A stretch of 64,000 nucleotides of DNA from Monilinia fructicola (Eukaryota > Ascomycota > Leotiomycetes > Helotiales > Sclerotiniaceae), in contig VICG01000015.1 in NCBI GenBank assembly GCA_008692225.1, forward strand, positions 823,001 to 887,000, in the 5' to 3' direction. Numbering within the stretch: position 1 is the stretch's first letter; each line of letters starts with the position of its first letter. Below, one piece after another: positions 1-11,455 of this stretch. The notes under the pieces are model-generated. The model was given only the letters and a program-made list of their open reading frames with translations, searched no databases and had not been told where the DNA came from. Position numbers and translations under genes: made by a program.

Positions 1-1556
1 TCAATGATCAATGTTACTTTGTCTGTTCCCTTTCTTAACGTCGAGGAATTGTCCTGGTCTTTCATGCATCGGGTTTACGCCCATACAATAGGACCATCAA
101 CAAAGTCCAAATATATCCGCAGATACTGGTTCAACCTGTCACATACGACCATAGACTGAAGAGAATTGGGCATCCCGTCCGCTCTGCCATACACAAGCTT
201 CAGATCGGTGGATTAGTAGTTGGGTGGGTGACCACCAGCGAATCCCTACTGTTGTATGTTTTTTTGCCATCATTTTGTTCTTCTCTCCCTCGACTCCCAC
301 CCGTTGTATGTTTTTGCATTTTTGCCCACGTCGAGAACGAAGCAGAAGACGCATCGCCACCACAGAGGGTGGATTAAACCCAGAATCAATCAATCATCTC
401 ACTCTCACTTCCAACCCTCTTCCAACCAACATCGCAAAGCCCCATCATTTTGCACACACGCCCGGCCGGCCACCTGAACAGACTGCTTCGTGGATGAATC
501 GTGACCTACGCAGAATATACGGAGTAGAGCATTTTAATTTTAGACTCTTCCTCCACCATTCCTCATACCCCACGCCCCCGGGATAAGGTTAAGCACCCGG
601 ACCACCTGCATCTCTTCTTTCTACATGGATGGATAGCATGGATAACTATTGTATGTGTATGTATATAGTATGATACATATAGTACAATACACAATCATAT
701 AAACCTCATACAAACCCACCCCAAGAACCACAACAACCAATCCACCCTCCCCACCATCAAACCACACACAGTAGAATCCATCCTCGGCGCGCGAGAAACG
801 GAAACGAAAACGAAAACGCATGCGAAAACGGACATGCATGACCGCGCTCCGTTCCGTCGTTCTCAGCGCCCCCCTTCTGCATGCTTGGGTGCGCGTGCGT
901 GGGTAGGTACTTGCTGCTCTGTGAAGAGTGAGGGTGGGAAAGCTTCGTCTTTGCGCATCCTTCTTGGGTTGGGGGATGGCTTTTGTTTTTGCGATTGCTT
1001 TTTGGTCTTCTTCTATTATTTGATTTGATTTGATTTGAGTTGATGCGAGTCACTGATCTCACTCATCATCCATCGTTTTGTCACTTGGGATTTCATACTT
1101 AGGACCGTGGGCGCTTGGGACCGCGGCGCTTGTTTTGCGTCATTCTTTTCTTCTCGGGAGGATGTTCGCTGGGGTGCTGGGGCTGGGGCTGGTTTCTCTC
1201 TTGCGTTCTTGGTCGGTGGGATTTCGTTGTGGTGGCTGGCTAGGCGTTTTGGTTTGGGGCTTTGGGCTTTGGCGGATGGCTTTGCTTGAGTTTCTAGGGC
1301 TCTTTGGGGTGGTGGTGTTTGGGTAGGTGGGGGGGTGGGTAGGTACTCATTTCATCCAAAGTCTCATCCTCGACTCGATCGATCTGTGTTTTGTGGGAGA
1401 GGGGGAAGAACCAGGGCTTTGTGCTGGTGTTCGTGTGAGTTGCGAGCTTCCATTCATCCTGATCATTCTCTCGATTTCGCTTTCCCTTTTCCTTTTCCTT
1501 TCGCTTTCGATATCTAATTAGTGTCACGCGAGTCGGGATCGGAATTGGGGTGGCCG

Positions 1557-1593
1557 CCATCCATCCATCCATCCATCCATCCATCCATCCATT
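1557..1593. repeat. (CCAT)n microsatellite
   Basis: About nine uninterrupted copies of the tetranucleotide CCAT. Similar CCAT/GGAT runs recur at about 32395-32420, 61397-61446 and 62560-62590, so this motif is common in the spacers of this genome. Confidence 0.9.
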
Positions 1594-2570
1594 CCCCGGA
1601 TATCTATCCCTCTATCTACACCAGAATTTCGAGATACATGCATGCATGCTGTCTCTTCTGTTTTGTTTTGTTTCGTGTGTCGTGTTTCATGTTGCTTGTT
1701 TCTTCCCATGATGGAACTTCTGGTTCAACGCGAAATGTGCCGCTCGTGAAATATGCTCCCCGTCCCTCTTCTGAGACATCGGAAGGCGGAAATTGGAATG
1801 TGGGTATGGGATTCGGTTGGGTTTGTTGGGAGCTTTGAGGATGGGTGGGGAGGGGAGGGGTGAGATGGAAGAAAGATTGGGATTGGGATTGGGGAAGGAG
1901 AAAGCTGGTGAAAAGTGAATGATGGAGTAGGAAATGCGGAATGAGAAAGGGGGGTGCTGATGTTGATCTTGACCGTGACCGTTGATCTTGATGTTAGTAC
2001 ACAATCCCCATATCCCAACCAAGGATCAAACTGCACCTGGGCAACCCCAGTAAGCACAGCCGGGGACGTTGAAGAGTAGACGAGGAGCACAGGAGCACAG
2101 GAGCACAGGAGCAAAGAAGCAAACTAGACGAGGAGGAAAGGGATAAAAAAAAAGATGAATATCATCTTCTCTCCTTGGACAATCAACTTGCATGGTTAAT
2201 TCTTCCGTCGTCCTCCTCCCCCTCCAGAGAGGGAAAAAAACCCACACAAATCTACCAACCCCCCTCCTCACCTCCCTAATCAAAGCACAACCCAACCCAA
2301 CCCAACCCAACCCAACCCAACCAAAAAAAACCCAAACAAAAATCAAGAACCTCCCTACCCCCACCTCTCCACCTCCCCAAAATCAACAGACACCAAGCAA
2401 ACAAACAACCCCTCACACAATCCCACCACACACAACTCCATCCATCTTCCAAAACACACATTAGGCCCACATGAAAATGTGACGGGATAAAAAAAAAAAC
2501 ACGTGGGTATTCGAGTCGAGGCGGTGCTTGAGTGCGCTGGGGTGTTACTCGGTATCTAGACATCGTGCTT

Positions 2571-2625
2571 CCTGTACTATACAGTCCTGTACTATACAGT
2601 CCTGCACTATACAGTCCTGTACAGG
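2571..2625. repeat. 15-bp tandem repeat, about 3.5 copies
   Basis: The unit TCCTGTACTATACAG is repeated head to tail about three and a half times; one copy carries a T-to-C change (CCTGCACTATACAG). Each unit contains the partial palindrome CTGTACTATACAG, so a folded form is possible. It lies outside any gene. Confidence 0.85.
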
Positions 2626-3197
2626 AATGTACCGCGCTAGGGATATATGCAGGGGGGATATGCGACGATGTATTGAGTTACCTACCGTATTGATTGATGT
2701 TCAGGGGAAGGAGTGAGGGTCCCGGACGGGACTGGACGGACGTAGGCTCGATGTAGCCGGCGAAATGGAGCATCACGACGAGTTCAATTCACGAATGTGG
2801 AGTTGGTTAGAATGGCAAGAGGTGGGAGAGGGTGGGGGGAGGAAACGCGGAGATTGATTGAGACGACTTCTGTGTATCTATACATGACGCGAAACGAACA
2901 AGAGCATAGCAAGCAGACGAGGTATCCCACTCACAATACCAGGGAGCCCCCATGCATGCAACCAAAAACGCCTAGATTGTACTGTGATGTGCTATGTATC
3001 CACCCCTAAACATCGCTTGAGATTATGTGTGATGGTTTCTATGAGTCGGCCAAGGTTTGCTTGGCTTGGAGGTTCCAACATGTGGGTCATCATAGCCGGG
3101 ATGCCTTGAAGGAGTCGCTAGAAATAAGATGTATATGAGGAAAGGGTATGGAGGAGGAGAATTGTGATATGAATGAGTGTTTGAAAGGAGGTCCAGT

Positions 3198-4498
3198 TTA
3201 ATGGATGCGATCCAATCTGGCTCTGTTCATAGCAATTTGATCGTCGACGCGGTCGCTCTGAGGGGTAGTTAGTACTTGTATAGGGTTGATGAAATCATAT
3301 AATAAAATACCTTGCCAATAATTCTCTCAATATGTTTGTTTTGATTATCGACTTCCTGGCCAGTAGCCTTCGCCAGTAAATTTAATCTTCCGGCAGCATG
3401 TCCAAGAGCATCCAAATTGGAATCGATTTCATTCTCCATTTCATCATCCTCAGAGTCGGCCTCGAATTGATATTTGGACCTCTCTGCAAGACTGGCCTTG
3501 GTTGCTTTTGCCTTGTATCCAGCATCTCCTGGTTGAAGATCTCGGAAATTCGCCTCCATTCTCTGTGTAGATGCAAAAGCTGCATTCCTCGTCTCCTCGC
3601 GTTGATCACGTTCTGCTCTATGTTTATTGATGATATCTTCATCCCTTTGAGCCTTTCTCGATTTCGATGTGAATGGATTGGCAACATGCACGGCGAACAT
3701 ACTCTTGTTGAGAGTCTTCAATTCTCTAGCTTTCTCCTCAGCAAGGCGGTTATGGTTAGCAGCAAGATCCAAGTTCTTCTCGGTATTGTGGATACGTTCT
3801 CCTTGTGCACCCAGACGAGCCAAGGTAGCACGGCCGGTTTCTTCTGCTTGGGCCGCAATTCTTAATGCGTTTCGGGTAGATGAAACATCCTCTTGCTTCA
3901 TGGCTCTAATTTGAGCCTTTGTGGCTTGAACATCTTCTTCTTCCTCTTCTTCAGCAGTGAGCTGTCTTTCTTCTCCATATCCCCCATAGCCACCCCCGGT
4001 TGATGTTGGGCCCGAATCTGATTGGGCACCATATGGGGGAGGTCGCTCAGAGCCAGTAGCTGCCTTTTGTGCATATCTATCCTTTGCGCCACCAAAAAGT
4101 TCGTTCTTGTTGTCTTCTGTGGTAGTTGTATCATTGCTGTTCGTTCGTCCTAAGCCACCGTAACCCGCTGGACCATATTTTGATCCTGAATTGGCTGGAG
4201 GACCATCGTATCTGTTTGCGCCATATCCACCACCACTGCCATATTTATCAGATCCGTATCCGCCACCATTTGGAGCCGGAGCTCGTGGGTTTGGGCCTCC
4301 CATTCCACCTCGAGGACCGCTTGGTAGACCAGCATTAGGGGCACCTCCAGCTCCTGGAGCACTATATTGTTGTCTGGCTGATTGATATGGGGATTGAGTT
4401 GGTTGAGCGTAAGGGTCTGCTTGAGGTTGCGGAGTGGCATAAGGATTTGCCGCCGGGGCAGGAGATGGGTTCTTGTCTTTTCTTGAGAAGAGACCCAT
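3198..4498 (-). CDS. SEC9: SEC9-type Qbc t-SNARE (SNAP-25 family)
   Basis: A plasma-membrane t-SNARE that pairs with a syntaxin (Sso) and a synaptobrevin (Snc) to fuse secretory vesicles at exocytic sites. Two exons: 4498-3311 and 3257-3198, with a 53-nt GT-AG intron and a CTAAC branch site. The protein is about 415 residues. The first ~170 residues are Gly/Pro/Tyr/Gln-rich and disordered. Next comes an acidic stretch, then a Qb SNARE helix (from DVSSTRNALR) and a Qc SNARE helix (EIDSNLDALGHAAGRLNLL to the end). Each helix carries the central Gln of the zero layer (LGAQGE and ATGQEV). There is no transmembrane segment, as expected for the family. Exon 2 supplies the last 19 residues; without splicing the frame runs into intron sequence. 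The start ATG is the first in the frame, followed by MGLFSRKDK. No frameshift is present. Confidence 0.93.
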
Positions 4499-4694
4499 TA
4501 TGATTGATGATTCAATGGGTGGTGATTATTTGTCTAAAAGGTAGGTAATGTAATAGGGAATAGGGATGGCAGGATAGACGACAGACGGTGATAAGGAGTA
4601 GAAGAATAAGTTGTAAGTTGATAGATTGAATCAAGTATTTGAAAGATTAAAAAGAGGTGGGAATCCAAGTGCTTTAATTCAATAAATACTGTAT

Positions 4695-4720
4695 GTCTCT
4701 CTCTCTCTCTCTCTCTCTCT
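4695..4720. repeat. (CT)n microsatellite upstream of SEC9
   Basis: Thirteen CT dinucleotides about 200 bp upstream of the SEC9 start codon. On the SEC9 strand this is a GA run, a common feature of fungal promoters and 5' leaders. A regulatory role is only possible, not shown. Confidence 0.85.
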
Positions 4721-5070
4721 ATGTATATGTCTCTTTCGTTTCGTTCACTCCCTCTCACTCTGTACTTTACTCTGTTCTTAAATGTTTTTGAGTCTTGAGT
4801 TGTGACAAAGGGTTGCAGGTGTCTTGAGATTATGGGGCGAAGATGCAAATGAGTTTCAGGGTATTAAACCACAAACACGATGCCTGAGATCAAGTGGGGC
4901 TTAGCCTATGGAACCCTCCGAGCCCCAATCAGCCACATAATTAGCTGATTCCGGTACCCAAATTAAGGGAAATATGGATGGACGATTGTACGGAGTAGAC
5001 GAAACCATTCAAGGCAACCCATTAAATAGTAATGATGATGATGATAATAACAATAATAATAGTAATATAA

Positions 5071-5584
5071 GTACTTGGTGTTGTTTTGGATTTATATCAG
5101 AATAAAAATTAATTGAAAATAGAATTTATTTTAAAAATTATAATAAATTAATGAAATTATTAAAATTATAAAATAATATTTTAAAGTATTATAAAATTAA
5201 AAAATAAACGTTTAGTATGTTTAAATTCTTAAAAATCGAAGTTTGATAATATATAAAAAAGAATTTAAAAGATATACTATTTTATAGATTTTTATTCTAA
5301 TATTAATAAGCATAGTAGTAAAAATAATAATTATTTACTATACTTAGTATTATTTAAAGTCTATATCAAAATAAAAATTTATAAAATAATATATCTTTTA
5401 CATATTATAAAACTTTTATTTTTAAGAATTCAAATATATCAAACGTTGATTTTTAAATTTTATAATATTATAAAGCATTATTTATAATTTTTGATGGACT
5501 TATTGATTTATTATAATTTTTTAAAATAAATTCCATTTTTAATGAATTTTTATCCCAGCATAGATCTAAAACAACACCAAGTAC
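5071..5584. mobile_element. AT-rich foldback element with ~215-bp inverted arms, RIP-like
   Basis: The left end GTACTTGGTGTTGTTTT is matched by its exact reverse complement at the right end (5568-5584). The match continues inward for roughly 215 bp on each side: blocks such as GAATTTATTTTAAAAA, AACGTTTGATAT and TTGAATTCTTAAAAAT recur inverted. The differences between arms are largely C/T and G/A changes. The core of about 80 bp is not paired. No open reading frame is present. This is what a non-autonomous inverted-repeat transposon (MITE or foldback) looks like after repeat-induced point mutation. If the GTAC at each end includes a duplicated TA, the target site would fit the Tc1/mariner superfamily, but that is inference. 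Confidence 0.8.
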
Positions 5585-6374
5585 CATGAAACCAATAACC
5601 TTAATCAATGAATTCCCCCTTAAGTCAAATTACAACTCACAAATCACAACTTACGATTCATGACTCTTCACCAACCCACCACCATTCACCACTCACTCAC
5701 CCACCACTCACGAGAGATCAAACAGTCAGTCATTGTCGGTCTGTGTCGGTCCGACCGTTTTTCCGTCGGTATTATTGATTATTGATCAACCTTACCTACC
5801 GCTACCTACCTACAAGTAGTACAGTCCCATCTCCAATCTACGAGGTAAGTATGACTGTTATCCATGATGATGACGAGTTGAAGTCTATCAGCTGTTTATC
5901 CAAATTCCTTCGATAAGTTAATTCGAGAAAGACAGAAGCAGAAGCAGAAGCAGAAGCAATTTAATACCTACTCACCTATCTATCTATACAAAGAGAACTT
6001 AAAAGGTTATCTCAATATGACTTCTACCCAAATTGCATAACGGATTCTCAGTTGGAGACTTCTTTCCACAACACTTCCAACCAAACCTAGTTTCTTGCAT
6101 CGATTGAACACTTCAATACTCACTTCCTATACGAGCATCAAAATGATTTTACGATTATCATACCCCTTCCGAATACATAATCACCATATGAGTATACAGT
6201 CTTTATTAGAAACTGTTAAAGGGTTAATACGGCGGGGGCGGTATTCAGAGATCTGGATTGTTGAATGAGGATTGGATATATTCGGAGCGGTGGCAACAAG
6301 TAGCATTGATATCCAATTATCGATCGAGGGTTGGACAACTTGATAGTAGCTACGTGCTATTTATATCACACACA
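5585..6374. other. Spacer and 5' leader of the GTPBP-like gene
   Basis: No gene. Contains pyrimidine-rich sequence with CCACCACTCAC motifs, a GTAAGTATG sequence near 5845 that resembles a splice donor of a 5'-UTR intron (no convincing acceptor identified), and a short CAGAAG repeat near 5931-5959. Probably the promoter and leader of the gene starting at 6375. Confidence 0.45.
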
Positions 6375-9291
6375 ATGGCGTCCATTTTTTACATATGAAC
6401 CCGAGCCTCCAAGGGTAGAATCACCATGGTTAACTCCTACTGATTCTCCTAAACCGTCTACACCTCAGCCAAAAGTCCTGCACGAATCCCCTGGCTCAAG
6501 TCATATCTCGGAATATGGAGTTACAAAATTGGAGGCAGAGCCACAAGAAGGTCCTACAGAATACAAATTGCATCTTTTGTTAAGACCCAGGAGGACGTAT
6601 AGTTCTTCAAGCACTGGCTCAATAATATCGGGTTCCCAGCAGCACAAACAGCAACCGGTCAATCAGGAGAGAGCTAGCCCCGTACTTGCACCATCCAATC
6701 AAAGCAAACAAAAACGCTTAGAACAGCTCACAACCCAGTTGCTATGGCGATTACAGCAGTCATCTCCATATCATGCATCTTCTACAAGCGATCTTGTGTC
6801 ACCGAAGTGAGTGCATTGCCCCGTAAGGGTGATTATACTTTTGTGCCAATGTAGTCAAATTTCGAATTAGAATAATCAACTTGAAGACATGCAACGACGC
6901 GCATCTGATTGCGATCCTGTGCTAACTTTGATGCCCTACAGATTGCCTGGTAGTGCAACAAGCTTAGATGCTGCCTCAAGACCTGGGAAGCTGTTGGCTG
7001 GACTTGAGGAAAGTCGAGGGGCACTATATGAGATTGGTGTGTCGGATGATGGCACCTTTGTTGGCCTGACAAGCGATGAGTTGGATGAGAGCTTGGTAAA
7101 TTTAAGAGCTATGGCAGCTAGTCTTGGGTGCAATGTGGAAGTTACTCGAAAGGTTGTCGTTGGGGAGTGTGAGTGGCAAGAGTCAGATGAAACCACACAC
7201 GATCTCAAATTCCACAGCGAATTAAGAAAAATAAGACATGGCTGGTCCCTGAAGACCCAGCGACACCAAAAAATCTTCGGCATCGAGAGAAATTATGGGT
7301 CGCTGAAGCCTTCGTAAGTCCAGATCTCAGTCTGAAACGATCGCGGCCAATAAAGTACGATGAAGCCTCTGTCAATCTTCACGATACTCCACAGTCTACC
7401 ATCAACGAGGTTATCGAGCCACCTGCACTTCAGAAAGAGGATACCACTGAACAGTTGCGCATCACTCTCACGGGTCCCACTACATCTGGTAAATCAAGTC
7501 TTTTTAGGCACCTTGTCTACCGCAACGCTTGATAATGGCAGAGGCAAGAGCAGACTCAGCCTACTAAAGCATCGTCACGAAATTGCCACAGGGATTACAA
7601 GTACTGTAACACAGGAGTTGATTGGTTATAAAGACTCACAGGTCATAAATTATGCTTCTGGCAATGTTACTTCTTGGACAGATATTCATGCTGAGGCAGA
7701 AGACGGCCGTTTGCTATTTGTCTCGGATTCAGCTGGTCATCTCCAAGATATCGCAGGACAACAGTTCGCGGCCTGGTCGGCTGGGCACCGCACTGGACCG
7801 TTTTATGTATTGCTGCAAATGATACGGGTTTAAATGGAGTTGGAAGTACTTCTTCAACAACAGAAAATCTCGCTACAGCGGGAGCAGGAACTGATCTAGC
7901 AAAAGCACATCTAGAGCTTTGTTTGAAATTGGATAAACCTTTGGCCGTTGTGATCAGCAAACTTGACCTGGCTTCGAAACCTGGTTTGGCTCAGACATTG
8001 TCTAAGCTTTTATCTGCTATCAAAGCTACGGGAAGAACACCCCGCCATTCTGCAACCAGACCTTACTAAGAATATCATTGATGCGGATCTTACTAGTGTA
8101 CTACTTCCCAGGGACACTGATGAAGTTCGAAAATAAAGTCATCAATCCTATTGCGATGGCAGATCTCAAGTCTGTCGTTCCCATTATTCTGACGAGTGCG
8201 GTAACAGGGGTTGGTATTCGCCAGCTTCATGCTCTTCTACAAGCCTTACCAATTCCTACTGCACCGACACCTCACGACTATATTGGCATGGCACTTAATC
8301 CAGAGCAGCCTTTGTGTTTATTCCACATCGAAGATGTATTTGGAGTACCAGCTTCCTACGATTCTTTGACCTTTAAAAGTAATGGTAATGCGGGAAGTGT
8401 AGTTGCTGGTCACCTTCGTTTCGGGAGACTATCAATTGGAGATAGTATTGTCATTGGCCCCTTTCCAGCTGATTCCGACAATGATTGTTCCCTACAATCT
8501 TTTCCGCGTTTTTCACCTATTAGTCTTGGCACGTCTCACACATATTCCTCAGCAGCAACTGAACTTTCCAAGATAGCTTCGCGTAACACACCTGCCGCTT
8601 CCGTAACCAAAAGTGAATGGTACAATGCGCATATAGTCAGTATCCGCAACCTCCGCCTCCCAGTCCACACTATATAGAAGCGGGTCAAGTAGGGACGATA
8701 GGAATTGTATTCGATCTCCCCAGAACCGACGAAACACACCGTCAAATAGTTCTTCTGAATGGGCTTCGCAACCTGCCCCTCAAATCCGTAAAGGAATGGT
8801 GATGGCGATGCCAAGTAAACACATGCTAGAAACACATCATTCACTTCAAGCAGCGAGTGGTTTTACGGCCTCTTTTGACGATGTCGACATCAATTCCATC
8901 ACTCCGGGCACGATTGTAGTGGTCTACATAGCCAGTATTCGTGCCTCGGCCCGCGTTCTCAAGTTAGCCCCAAGTCTCTCGAGTAAGGATATTAACGTAG
9001 ACTTGGAAGCAGAGGAGGCTGAAGATGTTTTTTGGATTGGGTCTATCGGATCGTGAAGGGATGTTTGACTTGGATGGTAAAACAAAAAAGGAACCATCAA
9101 TTTTTGGCACGGATGGCATTACAGATGTCAGTTTTGAATTGTTGACGAGTAGGGAGTGGATAGAGTTGGGAAGTCAGGTTTTGGTAATGCCAGGAGGTGG
9201 GAGTGGGCTGTATACGGGAAGTGAGAGAGGGGAGAAAGGGGTTGCTGGGTTAGAGGGTTATGTGGGGAGGGTCGGGGAAGTCGTTGATTGA
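6375..9291 (+). CDS. GTPBP1/2-like translational-type GTPase, frame broken by indels
   Basis: Fungal member of the EF-Tu-like GTPBP1/GTPBP2 family. Human GTPBP1/2 act in ribosome rescue and mRNA turnover; the fungal role is not settled. Visible parts in order: N-terminal region beginning MASIF-TYEPEPPRVESPW; a 135-nt intron (6807-6941, CTAAC branch site); the P-loop GPTTSGKS at about 7472; the G3 motif DSAGH at about 7724; an SKLD element in the NKxD position at about 7959; then EF-Tu domains 2 and 3 (VVAGHLRFGRLSIGDSIVIG and onward). The C-terminus runs to a TGA at 9289. Reading this requires frame changes near 6385, 7256, 7501, 7741, 8040, 8130, 8671, 8730 and 9028; six lie in homopolymers. 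I chose the ATG at 6375 because dropping one T from the run at 6385-6390 joins it to the conserved N-terminus. Either an assembly artefact or a dead gene; I favour the artefact. Confidence 0.82.
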
Positions 9292-10593
9292 GGATCTTGT
9301 CTTGGGGAAAATGTAAATGCGAGTCGTGTACATGAATATTTTTTTACGTTTCCGATCCCTTGCATCCATGTCTTTCAACTGCGTTGCATCTTGGGAATCC
9401 TATGATACGCAGCATTGGAAGCGAACTTTACGGAGTCAAGGTGTCAATTCTACACACGCTTGATAAACCTCCGAACTTTTCAAACTCCCCGCCGCGTCAT
9501 TCCGCGCCATACGTTTTCTGTTCCCACTATCCTATGGCATTCACGCCCGTTCATCTCGTGTCTGCATCGCGCATCTCTCTCAATGGAAGGGATGTGTGAT
9601 ACAGCTAGTCAGTTCTCCTATACCACCCACCACATTCCCCATGTCCTCGGCCTCATTAGTTTTGGAAGAGACAGACATGGGCAAATCAACTTTGTTTATT
9701 TTGTATATAAAAAAAAGCCCTGATAAAATTTTGTAGATTGTAGAGGTATAGATAGATAGGGATTATCGATTGAGTGCGTTGATTAGTATCAATCATGCTG
9801 TGGAAATTTTATATCGTTGTAGAAATCAAGTTGAGAGGACCTCGGGAGCACCGGGTGTCCCTGGTTACTGGTAAGGTATGGATAGTTGAGTTGAGGATTT
9901 TGGAAGATGTGGGGTTTTATTTGTATCTTTATTGTATCTTTATTGTATCTTTATTATATCTTTGTTATATCTTTGTTATATCTTTATTATATCTTCGTTA
10001 TATCTTTATTGTATCTTTATTGTATCTTTATTATATCTTAGTATATTCAATACATATATAATAGAAATAAACGAATTTACCCTATTAAAATTTATATATT
10101 TTCTTATATTCTTCTTAACTTTACTTATTTATATATAATATATATCCTAAAATTTAACAAAGATATTTAAATCCTAATACTCGTACATGTCTAATATAAT
10201 ACTCGAGTATATAATTTAATGCCATTCTATATGTATTACGGCGCCAACTACACCCGTGGACGTTCTAATTATAATTAGCTGCCTTCGTGCCCCCAGCACC
10301 GACCACTAGTATGCCCTACTTCTTACAAGCAGGGCCTCTCGCCCATAGCTCCTTTACCCCTTATAGTATAATCAATATAAGTCATTACCCCATCCGCACC
10401 TTGATACCAAGTTCAACGATAATTTTCACTAGATTATCTTATATCAATTTACATAAATCTTTGTTGTTTCTATATATTTCTGTTATCTTTATCAATTGTG
10501 TTATAAATTCATTTTGGTAATGCGATTAAGAAGTTTCTTGTGATCGGGTAATGATTAATTAAGATACTGAATCTATAATACCTGTACATGGTA
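9292..10593. other. Spacer after the GTPBP-like gene
   Basis: No gene seen. The first ~600 bp is probably 3'-UTR and mixed sequence. From about 9920 the composition becomes AT-rich and contains an 11-bp tandem repeat. The short hydrophobic frames at 9795-10138 are produced by that repeat and are not credible proteins. Confidence 0.5.
9922..10040. repeat. 11-bp tandem repeat (TATCTTTATTG), ~11 copies
   Basis: Head-to-tail copies of TATCTTTATTG with variants TATCTTTATTA, TATCTTTGTTA and TATCTTCGTTA. The variants differ by single transitions, so the array has begun to decay. It lies between the GTPBP-like gene and the MITE at 10594. Confidence 0.9.
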
Positions 10594-10973
10594 CAGTAGA
10601 ACCTGTGTATAAGGGACTACGTTATACGGGATAACTCGTTATACGGGACATTTATTCCAATTTTGGTAATTTTTGTATGAGGGAACGGGATTTTTTAACT
10701 TTAAGGGATTACAGAACAAATTATTCCCAGTCCCGTATAAAAATTGAAGATTTTATTAGTTGTCGTATAAAAATTTAGTGGGGAATAGTCTAAATGATAA
10801 CATATCACATGATTTTTTCCTTAAAAATATCAGGGGTATATAGAAAAATGATTAAGCTTAGCCATACAAATTTTGTTGATGCCTTGTTGCCTAACCTGCA
10901 TATACGGGAATCCTGGATATATACGGATTTAATTGGCCGAATTTTTCGATCCCTTATAAACCAGGTTCTACTG
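10594..10973. mobile_element. Pogo-like MITE, 380 bp, with TA target duplication
   Basis: The left end reads CAGTAGAACCTGTGTATAAG and the right end, in reverse complement, reads CAGTAGAACCTGGTTTATAA, so both are imperfect terminal inverted repeats of about 28 bp. A TA dinucleotide flanks each end (10592-10593 and 10974-10975), as expected for Tc1/mariner/pogo insertion. CAGTAGAACCT at the terminus is the start known from pogo-like elements such as Lemi1. The interior repeats short TATACGGGA/CCCGTATA motifs and has no transposase frame, so this is a non-autonomous copy. Confidence 0.85.
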
Positions 10974-10975
10974 TA

Positions 10976-11455
10976 TAACATTTTATTCAGGTGTTGAAGA
11001 ATGAAAAGCTTTGAATTTGCCCATGCCTCTTTTGAAAATTGGTCGAATAATTATAATAGGAGTCTAAAAATATCCACCAAATCGTTGTACAGACGTGCCG
11101 ATTATCCTTACTTACCTAGGTAAAGCTTTGTATTTCTACATATTCTTGTCACGGTTCTTCTTATGATCAAACGTAAGATTACAAGACCAAAGAGATTTCG
11201 CATCACATTGAATAGTTTTCAACTATCCGAGTAAAGAGAGATGCAGGATAAGATAGTCTTGATTATAGAATATGCATGCTATTTCTTTGTGTTGCTAATA
11301 GCCCTTTGAGTTCTACGATATAAGCTCTGGCTCCTTATTTAATATTTCCATTGTTATTTCTGCAATCATAGCTTTTATCTTTCTTTTGACCCCTCCTAGA
11401 ATTGTAGTGCGAGATAAGCATATATCAGAACAATTGGACCTTCGAATTAGTAGGT
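10976..11455. other. AT-rich spacer downstream of the RNase H gene
   Basis: About 480 bp with no recognisable gene; likely includes the 3'-UTR of the minus-strand RNase H gene. Confidence 0.45.

Larger units (their letters stand above)
1..3197. other. Gene-free spacer with simple repeats
   Basis: No reading frame here has conserved domains, plausible splice structure or coding-like composition. The open frames are short, overlap on both strands and coincide with low-complexity sequence. The stretch holds a CCAT tetranucleotide run, an AACCC run near 2288-2322 and a 15-bp tandem repeat near 2571-2625. It is probably the downstream spacer of SEC9 plus flank of a gene beyond the left edge. I see no RNA gene. 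Confidence 0.6.

Noticed and set aside
224..586. 120-residue frame near the left edge
   Set aside because: No conserved content, overlapping frames on both strands, and His/Thr/Pro composition typical of chance frames in this genome.
7300..7560. Idea that the breaks in the GTPBP-like gene are programmed frameshifts
   Set aside because: There are too many, of differing sign, and the same error type breaks unrelated genes including HOG1.
9795..10138. Tyr/Ile/Leu-rich frames resembling a membrane protein
   Set aside because: Translation of the 11-bp tandem repeat; no coding signal outside it.
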